From positions 1 to 64,000 of the forward strand of contig PBQA01000015.1 in the NCBI GenBank assembly GCA_002724925.1: a stretch of DNA of 64,000 nucleotides. The letters run 5' to 3'. The first letter of the stretch is position 1. Every line of letters starts with the position of its first letter. The notes beneath the pieces are model-generated. The model had not been told where the DNA came from. It saw only the letters and a list, made by a program, of their open reading frames with translations, and made no database searches. This stretch comes from Oceanospirillaceae bacterium (GTDB lineage Bacteria; Pseudomonadota; Gammaproteobacteria; Pseudomonadales; Oceanobacteraceae). Of this stretch, positions 16,988 through 23,952 are shown piece by piece. The position numbers and the translations under genes were made by a program.

Positions 16988-17092
16988 ACTTGCGAAACCT
17001 AAGGGCAGCTGATCAAACCCTGACCTGCCCCCTTACCTGCACCCTCATTTTTCTTTACTCTCTACCAATAAAAAGAAAACAACGAGACGTCT

Positions 17093-18427
17093 ATGCCCAG
17101 CTCAACACTCATTATCATTGCCAACGCATTACTCTTCGCAGCCATGCAACTCTGGCTACCGTTTGAGCCTGCTGTCGTTGACGGCCTCAGCATATTAGTA
17201 TTTGTCGCCGTACTCTGGCTCACCGAAGCCTTAGACGTCAGCATTACCGCCCTGCTCGTCCCCGTGCTAGCGGTAGCTCTCGGAGTACTGGACACCACCA
17301 AAGCACTCGCCAGTTTTGCCAACCCGATTATCTTTATCTTCTTAGGCGGCTTTGCTCTCGCCTCAGCCCTGCACGCCCAGAAAATCGATACAGCGATTGC
17401 CAACAAAGTGCTCGATCTTGCCAGAGGCCGATTTAACGTCGCCGTGTTTATGCTGTTTGCCGTCTCCGCAGGCCTGTCGATGTGGATCAGCAACACCGCC
17501 ACCACGGCCATGATGCTGCCTTTGGTATTAGGCGTACTGCATCAACTGAATGAAGAAGAGCAGCGCCCCACTTATATTTTTGTGCTGCTTGGTGTTGCCT
17601 ACTGCGCCAGCATCGGCGGCATCGCTACCTTAGTTGGCAGCCCGCCCAATGCCATTGCAGCGGCACAGAACAACATGACCTTTGCCGACTGGATGACTCT
17701 GGCTGGCCCTTTGTCATTATTACTACTGCCAGTCATGCTGGCCGTATTATTTGCAGTTATCCGACCCGACCTGAAACACAGATTTACAGCTGAACACGAA
17801 GCCCTAGAATGGACGCAGCCACGCCTGATGACGCTGGGGATATTTGGAGTAACGGTACTCTGCTGGATATTCAGCTCACCGCTGAATAAGTTCCTCGGAG
17901 GCCTGCCCAAGTTCGACACCATCATTGCCATCAGCGCCATTATTGCGCTGGGCTTAAGCCGCGTCGTCACCTGGAAACAAATAGAAAAAACCACCGACTG
18001 GGGCGTGCTCTTATTATTCGGCGGTGGTATCTGCTTAAGCGCCGTACTCAAAGCGACCGGCACCAGCGTGTTCTTAGCCGATCATATTGGCGACTTCTTA
18101 CAAGGCGCCCCGTTGATTCTGGTGATTATGGCCATCGTGACCTTTGTAGTATTCCTGACTGAATTCGCCAGTAACACCGCCAGTGCGGCTTTACTTGTGC
18201 CCGTGTTTGCCGCCATCGCAGAAAGCTTAGGGATTCCGGCAGTAATACTGAGTGCGTTAATCGCCGTATCGGCGTCCTGCGCCTTTATGCTGCCGGTCGC
18301 GACGCCGCCAAATGCCATTGTTTATGGCAGCGGCCATGTCGCACAGAAAGATATGATGCGTGCAGGATTCCGGATCAACCTGAGTTGTATTGTCGTGATC
18401 AGTGGGTATGCGTGGGTGGTTTGGTGA
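17093..18427 (+). CDS. SLC13/DASS-family sodium-dependent anion transporter
   Basis: This 444-residue membrane protein has about 11 hydrophobic segments. The two hallmark SNT motifs of the divalent anion:Na+ symporter family are present: SNTATTAMMLPLVLG (about 143) and SNTASAALLVPVFAA (about 357). The matching helix breaks are at GSPPNAI and TPPNAIVYG. These build the two sodium and substrate sites. The substrate is probably a dicarboxylate or sulfate, but this cannot be told from the sequence. Directly downstream begins the AT-rich cassette-like block on the other strand. Confidence 0.9.
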   Translation: MPSSTLIIIANALLFAAMQLWLPFEPAVVDGLSILVFVAVLWLTEALDVSITALLVPVLAVALGVLDTTKALASFANPIIFIFLGGFALASALHAQKIDTAIANKVLDLARGRFNVAVFMLFAVSAGLSMWISNTATTAMMLPLVLGVLHQLNEEEQRPTYIFVLLGVAYCASIGGIATLVGSPPNAIAAAQNNMTFADWMTLAGPLSLLLLPVMLAVLFAVIRPDLKHRFTAEHEALEWTQPRLMTLGIFGVTVLCWIFSSPLNKFLGGLPKFDTIIAISAIIALGLSRVVTWKQIEKTTDWGVLLLFGGGICLSAVLKATGTSVFLADHIGDFLQGAPLILVIMAIVTFVVFLTEFASNTASAALLVPVFAAIAESLGIPAVILSALIAVSASCAFMLPVATPPNAIVYGSGHVAQKDMMRAGFRINLSCIVVISGYAWVVW

Positions 18428-18526
18428 GGTTTCCGAAGCGGATGCTATCTAGTTCAACTTCGGTGTCCGTTTTATCGGGGCAAGATCAGGGAGCGATTGA
18501 TACGCATTGTTGTGTGATCAGCTATA

Positions 18527-18799
18527 TTATTTCCAGTTCCCACCATCACTCTTGCCGTCTTCTGGACCAACGAAAGATGTTACCCTTTCTTCTAGAATAG
18601 CCTTTTTTGCTTCAGTTAGTGCTGCGGACTCAGTGGGAAAAGTATCATCCCATACTGTCGAATTATTGAATTCATCAACGATCTCGAGAGCCCACTCTTC
18701 ATCACCCTCAAGACGGTAAATCTCAACAGATACAGTCCTTCCACCACTCTTCAATTCCTGGGATAGGATCGATAGTTCTAGTTCGGGCTCATCATTCAT
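18527..18799 (-). CDS. Small acidic hypothetical protein, possible cassette gene
   Basis: The 90-residue acidic protein centres on VSVEIYRLEGDEEWALEIVD and FNNSTVWDDTFPTESAALTE, followed by a helix. Similar small 'VVDEYGNSTVWDD' proteins recur in bacterial genomes with no known function (recollection). It has no signal peptide and no cysteines. Its start lies 71 bases after the attC-like palindrome that ends the DUF3800 cassette. No matching palindrome was found after its own stop, so it may be a truncated last cassette. No ribosome-binding site is obvious. Confidence 0.6.
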   Translation of the reverse strand: MNDEPELELSILSQELKSGGRTVSVEIYRLEGDEEWALEIVDEFNNSTVWDDTFPTESAALTEAKKAILEERVTSFVGPEDGKSDGGNWK

Positions 18800-18869
18800 A
18801 TACTTTACTCATTAATTAATTTGGTCTTGAAAATAATTCGATCACGACGAAAATCGGAATCCTATTTTC

Positions 18870-18941
18870 ACATAACGCCTTGCTCACCGGAAAATTGGGA
18901 GCGCAGCGAGTAATTTTTCCGTGTGCAGCAACTTGTTATAT
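18870..18941 (-). repeat. attC-like recombination site after the DUF3800 gene
   Basis: The ends are ATAAC (18872-18876) and GTTAT (18935-18939). The flanks ATAAC-GCC-TTGCTCACCGGAAAATT and, from the other side, ATAAC-AAG-TTGCTGCACACGGAAAA pair with unpaired bases, as in folded attC sites. The site abuts the DUF3800 stop (18942), the usual arrangement in a gene cassette read on the minus strand. The outer bases fit the GTTRRRY/RYYYAAC rule only loosely. Confidence 0.6.
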
Positions 18942-20180
18942 TCATTTTTTCATTTTTCGTAGTTGGTTGGCCACAATTTGTTTGTTGAGTTGTTTTCCTG
19001 CCTGCATCTGTTCAGGCGTTATGTCTTGTTGCATTACTTGATGATGCCTCGCTTTAACAATAGCTAGCGACATATTTCTAGAAATAAAATAATCGTCACA
19101 ATTTTCTAGGATTAAAGCTTTTGTTTGTTTCAGATCTTCGTCGTTAACATCACGCTGAACTAACCATAAAAACAAGTCGGCTACTTGTAACCCGTAGGAG
19201 TTCTTAGAGGACTCAAGCTTGAAAGTACCTAGCTCATACTCAACTTCTTTAAACTGTGGTATCCCACCAAACTCATCTTCCTCATAATCTACCCCAAAGA
19301 ACATGCGATGATATTCCCTCATCGTGCCTTTAAACTCATCACTTTGATCATGTATTAGCTCAGATACGCTAGTACCAAATTTATTGCAAAAGCGATGAGT
19401 AGCCGTTAAAAGACTAGAGAAGGCAACAATATTAGGAGTTTGTTTTTTATATGCACTTTTACCTTTGGCTGCAATTAGGGTGAAAATATCTGGGTTTTGA
19501 ATTGCATATTCCAAGCCATCTGTTACCACCTCGCAGGCTCGCTTATCAAATATATGTGGTGCTCTTTCTAGTAGTATCCCGCAAATTTCAATTAGCCCAT
19601 CCACATCATCTGCTAGGTAATACTGCCAGAACGCCACATCAACACCTCCCTCCATCATGTCGTCGATCAATATACACAAAGTGTGACGGAACAACTCTGT
19701 TGTATACCATAAGGGGTGAACTGCAGGGTTGTCATAACAGTCAAACACAGTGTCTACAAACTTGGTAGGTGATATATATCTCTTTTCAATAGCGGTATAG
19801 TGAAACTGCCAGTCGACACCTTCTAAGGCTTTAATTAAATCGATACAGATACTGTTTACTACTGCTTCGCCCAGCTCGTAACCGTGTAGCCTCTCTAAGT
19901 TATTCTGATCACAGTAACGTTCGATTATAGGGGCAACGGCGTTATCAATTTCACCAACTGAAAGAATCGCGCCTTGATAATAAATTGGTGATTGCTCACT
20001 AAATATACCTTTGCCTGAATTACCAGATTCATCTGCATATACATATGCTCCTGGTTTACCTAAGGCATGGTTTTTTTCTGATGCTTTCCTGCTCACTTTC
20101 TTCCTTATTTTTCTACTAACAGACCGATAAGTACAAATATCTGGATACTTTCTTTTTAGTGATTTCCATAAATTATCCAT
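18942..20180 (-). CDS. DUF3800 family protein
   Basis: This 412-residue soluble protein has the DUF3800 signature. YADESGNSG (D50, E51) is the first acidic motif, HDQSDEFKG near residue 290 the second, and GLQVADLFLWLV near residue 345 the C-terminal acidic motif. The family is predicted to adopt an RNase H-like fold with acidic metal-binding residues and is often found in phage-defence loci; activity here is inferred. The gene is AT-rich compared with its surroundings. It starts 26 bases after one attC-like palindrome and ends at another, so it is a cassette-sized unit. Confidence 0.8.
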   Translation of the reverse strand: MDNLWKSLKRKYPDICTYRSVSRKIRKKVSRKASEKNHALGKPGAYVYADESGNSGKGIFSEQSPIYYQGAILSVGEIDNAVAPIIERYCDQNNLERLHGYELGEAVVNSICIDLIKALEGVDWQFHYTAIEKRYISPTKFVDTVFDCYDNPAVHPLWYTTELFRHTLCILIDDMMEGGVDVAFWQYYLADDVDGLIEICGILLERAPHIFDKRACEVVTDGLEYAIQNPDIFTLIAAKGKSAYKKQTPNIVAFSSLLTATHRFCNKFGTSVSELIHDQSDEFKGTMREYHRMFFGVDYEEDEFGGIPQFKEVEYELGTFKLESSKNSYGLQVADLFLWLVQRDVNDEDLKQTKALILENCDDYFISRNMSLAIVKARHHQVMQQDITPEQMQAGKQLNKQIVANQLRKMKK

Positions 20181-20205
20181 GATTTAGTCTCGCCGCATAG
20201 CGTGA

Positions 20206-20290
20206 ATATAACGCCGCGAGCACGCGCGGCTTTGAAATGGAGGCGGCAGCCGCAATGGAAAAGCCGTCGCCGTGCCTGGCCTGGTTATGT
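20206..20290 (-). repeat. attC-like recombination site after the DUF6602 gene
   Basis: The ends are ATAAC (20208-20212) and GTTAT (20284-20288). The arms contain GCACG...GGCTTT and its imperfect inverse AAAGCCGTCGCCGTGC, with a central loop AATGGAGGCGGCAGCCGC. The TAA stop of the nuclease gene falls inside the distal ATAAC (20285-20287). Very short gene-to-attC distance is typical of integron cassettes. Confidence 0.65.
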
Positions 20291-21040
20291 GCCTGACTCC
20301 ACATCTGATACAGGCATGACTCTCTGATCCTCCGCCCTCATGTAGCCACCAGGAGAAAATGGTCTCATAGCTGTTTCCTCAGCTGCTAATGTATTCATAA
20401 ATCCTGTAATAAAACCACAGAATTCGGAATAAGGTTCGTTCTCATCAGCTGCGAACCCATGCCACCGACCGCCATGAAAGAACCAATAGCCTTTACCCAA
20501 TACGCACAACACTGTACAGGCGGGGTGAACGGACGATTCGTATTTCAGAAAACGAGTAATTTCACTTCCTGAAACATCTGAGTCAAAAGCAAATAAGACC
20601 GCTACAGGTCTTGGGCCTCCATCCTCTATGCTTCCATCGTCCTGGCGCTTCGGATATGACTTTAAAGGCCAAAGTGATTTGAACTTTTTTATTGCATCCT
20701 TTATCTGAGAAGCCGTTAAAGTTGACTTAACCTCAAATGCGTAACGGCAGCACTCAACTGGAAAAAATCCAAGGTCTTTATTTATAAGAATAGGTGGCGC
20801 GGCTTTCGTCTGGTAAACAATGAGGTCTATTTGGTCAGACTGACTTTGAAATATGTCTATCATTTTCCCGGAACTACACTGAAAGCTATGCGTCAAAAAA
20901 GGCTCTACACATTCTTTCAGTGCAAGTTCGCGAATTTGACCTTCTAGGCCATGATGTCCTACCTCTTTCGCCAAATCGTCAGCTGTCTTTTTCGCAGCCG
21001 ATATTTTATTGACGATGTAATCATAATATCGCGTAGTCAA
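20285..21040 (-). CDS. PD-(D/E)XK nuclease-like protein, DUF6602 type
   Basis: This 251-residue protein shows a helical start (GLEGQIRELALKECVEPFLT). It continues with an Asp in the strand QSDQIDLIVYQ (D72) and the pair E-x-K in RYAFEVKSTLTA (E103, K105). This is the active-site layout of the PD-(D/E)XK nuclease superfamily and of DUF6602, which turns up beside restriction and defence genes. A DNA target is inferred. The start is a TTG at 21040 with a strong AGGAGAG site and lies 16 bases inside an attC-like end. It is AT-rich compared with its neighbours and is the promoter-proximal cassette. Confidence 0.68.
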   Translation of the reverse strand: MTTRYYDYIVNKISAAKKTADDLAKEVGHHGLEGQIRELALKECVEPFLTHSFQCSSGKMIDIFQSQSDQIDLIVYQTKAAPPILINKDLGFFPVECCRYAFEVKSTLTASQIKDAIKKFKSLWPLKSYPKRQDDGSIEDGGPRPVAVLFAFDSDVSGSEITRFLKYESSVHPACTVLCVLGKGYWFFHGGRWHGFAADENEPYSEFCGFITGFMNTLAAEETAMRPFSPGGYMRAEDQRVMPVSDVESGT

Positions 21041-21056
21041 GATCTCTCCTCAGCAC

Positions 21057-21190
21057 ATAACAGTTTGTTAGTGTGCGTGCGCATTTATCCTGGGACACTC
21101 TTTCGAGCTTTCCGGGATAACTCTTTGACTCAATTGAAAAATCTTCCATAACTCAAATCTCCCTTCCAGAAAAACGCGCACGCCTGTTAT
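21057..21190 (-). repeat. Long attC-like palindrome upstream of the DUF6602 gene
   Basis: It is bounded by ATAAC (21057-21061) and GTTAT (21186-21190). The arms ATAACAG...GTGCGCATTTATCCTGG and, inverted, ATAACAGGCGTGCGCGTTTT pair imperfectly. At about 134 bases it is longer than the two other sites, but large attC sites of that size are known (for example Vibrio repeats). It could equally be two merged sites. The DUF6602 start codon is only 17 bases below it. Confidence 0.5.
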
Positions 21191-21425
21191 TTCGGCGAGT
21201 GCTTGCCTATAAACTTGTAAACCAAGCTGGCAACTCTTTGATTCGATTGAGGTTTACGGTACCCCGCTCTGACAAAACGCGCAAGCACGAAAACAAAGCG
21301 TGCGCGCTTTGCTCGAAAAGTCCGAATCATACTGTATGGATAACCATGTATTCTTTACATTCAGAAGCGGTTGCCCATATCATGGCGAGACACTATTTTC
21401 TGTTCATTCTTCATAGGCTATTCGC
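21191..21425. other. Gene-free repeat region between cassette block and Tag-like gene
   Basis: No gene is supported. A 19-base sequence AACTCTTTGATTCGATTGA (21232-21250) repeats AACTCTTTGACTCAATTGA (21119-21137) inside the neighbouring palindrome (17 of 19 bases). A perfect hairpin CAAAGCG-TGCG-CGCTTTG lies at 21294-21311. GTGCTTGC near 21199 and its inverse GCAAGCAC near 21281 form another arm pair. It looks like the remains of one or more further attC-like sites without an ORF. Confidence 0.5.
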
Positions 21426-22103
21426 ATGCTCTCTTTCAGCCATTACCTCGAACAAGCCGCTGCTCAGCATCATGACTTCGATCTGAAGTTCAAGCATGCA
21501 ATGAAGCCTGTATCCGCCAAGAAGCTGGCCGCGATTCCCGATGACCGCTGGTTGTCCTGCCTGTCGCAGTGTGTGTTTCAGTCTGGCTTTAACTGGAAGG
21601 TCGTTGCGAATAAGTGGCCGCGTTTTGAAGAGGTGTTCTGCAATTTCCGCACAGACGTGTTGGTCATGTGGCCACAGGAGCAATACGAGCAGTTTATGCA
21701 GGATGACACCATCATCCGGCATATGGCGAAGATCAATTCGGTGTACGAGAACGCTCTGTTCTTTACGGACCTCCAGCATGAGCACGGTTCAGCGGCTGAG
21801 TGGTTTGCGTCATGGCAACCGGAAGATTACGCCGACAACCTGAAAGTATTCCGCAAGCGCGGTAACCGTGTCGGTGGTCGTACCGGTCAAATATTCCTGC
21901 GTCGTATGGGTGTGGATTCGCCAATATTCAGTGACGATATGATTCTGGCGCTCACGAGCAAAGGCGTGATTGATGGTGTGCCGTCATCTAAGGCGAGCTG
22001 GAAAGCCTTTATGGAGGCCATGTTGCGCTGGCGCGACGAAACCGGTTACAGCCTCACAGAGCTGAGCCAGATTCTGTCCTGGTCAGTCGGACCCAGAAGG
22101 TAG
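21426..22103 (+). CDS. DNA-3-methyladenine glycosylase I-like protein
   Basis: The 225-residue protein has the helical glycosylase layout of the Tag family: LSQCVFQSGFNWKVVANKWP (compare the conserved 'FQxGLSW' of Tag), FEEVFCNFRTDVLVMW and IRHMAKINSVYENALFF, with a late segment SPIFSDDMILALTSKG. Tag removes 3-methyladenine from alkylated DNA. The N-terminal Cys and C-terminal His/Cys zinc ligands of classical Tag are not visible, so it is a divergent branch and its base specificity is uncertain. It is probably a single gene. Confidence 0.8.
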   Translation: MLSFSHYLEQAAAQHHDFDLKFKHAMKPVSAKKLAAIPDDRWLSCLSQCVFQSGFNWKVVANKWPRFEEVFCNFRTDVLVMWPQEQYEQFMQDDTIIRHMAKINSVYENALFFTDLQHEHGSAAEWFASWQPEDYADNLKVFRKRGNRVGGRTGQIFLRRMGVDSPIFSDDMILALTSKGVIDGVPSSKASWKAFMEAMLRWRDETGYSLTELSQILSWSVGPRR

Positions 22104-22197
22104 AACTCTCATAGCCCTGGCGGGGCGGTAACGTTCCTGCCGTGATCGTCGTATACTCTCGATTGCTTTCTAATTGTGTTTATAAGGTTACTGATAC

Positions 22198-22917
22198 ATG
22201 TCTGCTCCAAGCTCAAATACGCCTGATCATCAGCCACGTCCGTTTGTCGACCTGATGGTCAGTATTGTGATTCCGTCCATTATTCTGATGAAGTTCAGTG
22301 GTGACGAGCATCTCGGCAGTGTGAATGCGCTTTTACTCGGTCTGGCATTTCCTTTGGGCTGGGGCCTGTTTGAGCTGGTTAAGTACCGTAAGAAAAACTT
22401 TATTGCGTTACTGGGCATGGTCAGCGTCGGCCTGACGGGTGGTATCGGTCTGCTGGAACTTGATGCTGGCTATCTGGCCATCAAAGAAGCTGCGATTCCT
22501 GCCATTATCGGCCTGGCGGTTCTCATTTCGACCCGCACTCGCTATCCACTGGTGCGCACTATGCTGTACAACCCAAGCGTACTGGATGTTGAGAAGATTC
22601 AGACTGCTCTTGAAAAGAATAATGCTACGGAAGAATTCGAGAGCCGCTTAATGAAGGCAACGTATTTCTTTGCCGGTACGTTTTTGTTTTCGTCGATTAT
22701 GAATTACGTACTGGCGAAGTGGATTGTCGTCAGCCCTTCTGGCACCCAAGCGTTCAATGAGGAGCTGGGCCGCATGACGCTGGTGAGCTACCCAATGATT
22801 GCGATTCCTTCTATGGCAATGATGCTACTGATCTTCTACTACCTGTGGCGCACCATTCGTCGCCTGACAGGCTTCACTCTTGAAGAAGTGATGGCACCGC
22901 ATCTGGCGGATAAGTAA
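22198..22917 (+). CDS. VC0807-like integral membrane protein
   Basis: The 239-residue membrane protein has about six hydrophobic segments (for example LMVSIVIPSIILM, VNALLLGLAFPLGWGLFELV, FIALLGMVSVGLTGGIGLLE, AAIPAIIGLAVLIS). The family keeps a conserved 'ARxRxPLVRxxLYNP' stretch, seen here as STRTRYPLVRTMLYNP. It is annotated as VC0807 family with no proven activity. The gene lies alone between the Tag-like gene and the toxin-antitoxin pair. Confidence 0.75.
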   Translation: MSAPSSNTPDHQPRPFVDLMVSIVIPSIILMKFSGDEHLGSVNALLLGLAFPLGWGLFELVKYRKKNFIALLGMVSVGLTGGIGLLELDAGYLAIKEAAIPAIIGLAVLISTRTRYPLVRTMLYNPSVLDVEKIQTALEKNNATEEFESRLMKATYFFAGTFLFSSIMNYVLAKWIVVSPSGTQAFNEELGRMTLVSYPMIAIPSMAMMLLIFYYLWRTIRRLTGFTLEEVMAPHLADK

Positions 22918-22963
22918 AGCCTGACGGGCAAATAGTACACAGTTGCGAAAAGAGCGCGCAATG

Positions 22964-22989
22964 CAAGTTGCTACAATTGTGGCAACTTG
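22964..22989. promoter_or_regulatory. Palindromic operator of the toxin-antitoxin operon
   Basis: CAAGTTGC (22964-22971) and GCAACTTG (22982-22989) flank a self-complementary centre containing ACAATTGT, so the 26 bases are a near-perfect palindrome. It lies 40 bases upstream of the ParD-like start. Such sites are bound by the antitoxin dimer or TA complex for autoregulation. CTTGCTACA is repeated just beside it. Confidence 0.65.
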
Positions 22990-23029
22990 CTACATTTTTA
23001 GCCAACAATGAACTCCTAGGTATCCAATC

Positions 23030-23251
23030 ATGGCAACTACCAGTATCCGACTTGATCAAGAATTGGTCGAAAAGGCCACCGTCATGGCCAAAGCTCTAAA
23101 CCGGACGCCACCCAAGCAAATTGAACACTGGGCTAAGATCGGTGAAATCATGGAGGACAATCCAGACCTGCCTTATGAGTTTGTAAAGCAGGCAATTATC
23201 TCTCAGGCTGAAAAAGAAGCCGGCAAGCAGGAAGATTACGACTTTGGCTGA
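23030..23251 (+). CDS. ParD-like type II antitoxin
   Basis: This 73-residue protein opens MATTSIRLDQELVEKATVMA, a ribbon-helix-helix DNA-binding start with a helical region to residue 40. It continues to a Lys/Glu-rich C-terminal tail that should wrap the toxin. The ParD-like family (PF11903 type) shows the same RTPPKQIEHWAKIG segment. It neutralises the toxin encoded next and represses their shared promoter, with the palindrome at 22964-22989 as the likely operator. It overlaps the toxin start by 8 bases. Confidence 0.85.
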   Translation: MATTSIRLDQELVEKATVMAKALNRTPPKQIEHWAKIGEIMEDNPDLPYEFVKQAIISQAEKEAGKQEDYDFG

Positions 23252-23546
23252 GCCCACTCCCAAAGTCACCCGCGTTTTACAGACGCCCAGTTTCAAAAAA
23301 GCAGTTAAGAAACTAAAGACAAAACAGAAATGTGATCTTGATGACGCGGTGAGAGATGTCATGCGCGACCCTTCTATTGGGGAGCAGAAGAAAGGCGACC
23401 TGGCCTTCATGCGCGTTTATAAATTCAAGATGGCAAAACAGCTGACTCTACTCGGATACAGCTATCAGGATGGTGCTGTGGTTCTGGAGCTGATTGCTCT
23501 CGGTTCTCACGAGAACTTTTATCGCGATGCAAAGCGCAATATCTGA
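23244..23546 (+). CDS. RelE/ParE-superfamily toxin
   Basis: The 100-residue protein has a RelE/ParE fold pattern: PSFKKAVKKLKTKQKCDLDD, a helix with VRDVMRDPSIGEQKKGDLAF, a central strand MRVYKFKMAKQLTLLGYSYQ and the last strand VVLELIALGSHENFYRD. The final 'GSHENFYRD' resembles the conserved end of RelE-type mRNA interferases. Translation starts at TTG inside the antitoxin stop region (23244), so expression depends on antitoxin translation, a usual way to keep toxin lower. Confidence 0.8.
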   Translation: MAEPTPKVTRVLQTPSFKKAVKKLKTKQKCDLDDAVRDVMRDPSIGEQKKGDLAFMRVYKFKMAKQLTLLGYSYQDGAVVLELIALGSHENFYRDAKRNI

Positions 23547-23549
23547 AGC

Positions 23550-23951
23550 TTATTCCTGGCCGGTAACAATACTCTTCGTCACCCGGGCTGTGGCGATGAC
23601 TTTCTCATTGGCGCTGGCCGTGACATCCAAAAAACACAACTGACGACCGCGTTTCACGACGTCAGATCGGAAGGTCACCTCATCCCCCAATTTAGCGGGG
23701 CGCAGTACGGACACATGAAGGTCGTGGGTAACCGCCTCTTCACTGTCTTCCAATAAACTCAAAAGCCCGGCGTAGGCGCAGACATCGCTAAGCACATAGA
23801 CCACGCCTCCGTGAAATAAACCGGCTGGATTCACCAGTTCTTCACTGACTTTTATACGAATTTCGCCTTGCCCATTCTCAGACGAGATATCTGCGACGCC
23901 CAGAAATTTATGTAACGGGTGATCGAGTACTTTTCTCAGACGTGGGTTCAT
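23550..23951 (-). CDS. PaaI-type hot-dog thioesterase
   Basis: The 133-residue protein carries the PaaI signature ELVNPAGLFHGGVVYVLSDV (about 37-56), with the catalytic Asp in SDVCAYAG. The later strands AVTHDLHVSVLRPAKLGDEV and RQLCFLDVTASANEKVIATA complete the hot-dog fold. Such enzymes hydrolyse acyl-CoA or aryl-CoA intermediates. It lies 1 base from the stop of sbcB on the same strand, so it is probably read through from sbcB. Confidence 0.88.
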   Translation of the reverse strand: MNPRLRKVLDHPLHKFLGVADISSENGQGEIRIKVSEELVNPAGLFHGGVVYVLSDVCAYAGLLSLLEDSEEAVTHDLHVSVLRPAKLGDEVTFRSDVVKRGRQLCFLDVTASANEKVIATARVTKSIVTGQE

Positions 23952-23952
23952 T

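Larger units (their letters stand above)
18500..21190 (-). mobile_element. Putative integron gene-cassette cluster without an integrase
   Basis: Three genes on one strand (nuclease-like, DUF3800, 90-residue) alternate with attC-like palindromes that begin just at or inside the stop codons. Base composition is lower in GC than the flanking SLC13 and Tag-like genes. No integron integrase lies in the window, which matches the 'CALIN' arrangement. This rests on manual palindrome reading and not on a covariance model. Confidence 0.6.

Noticed and set aside
18485-18820. 16-base string CAGGGAGCGATTGATA also found in the patatin-like gene near 48807
   Set aside because: With 64 kb compared against itself a chance 16-mer match is expected about as often as not, and the surroundings do not match.
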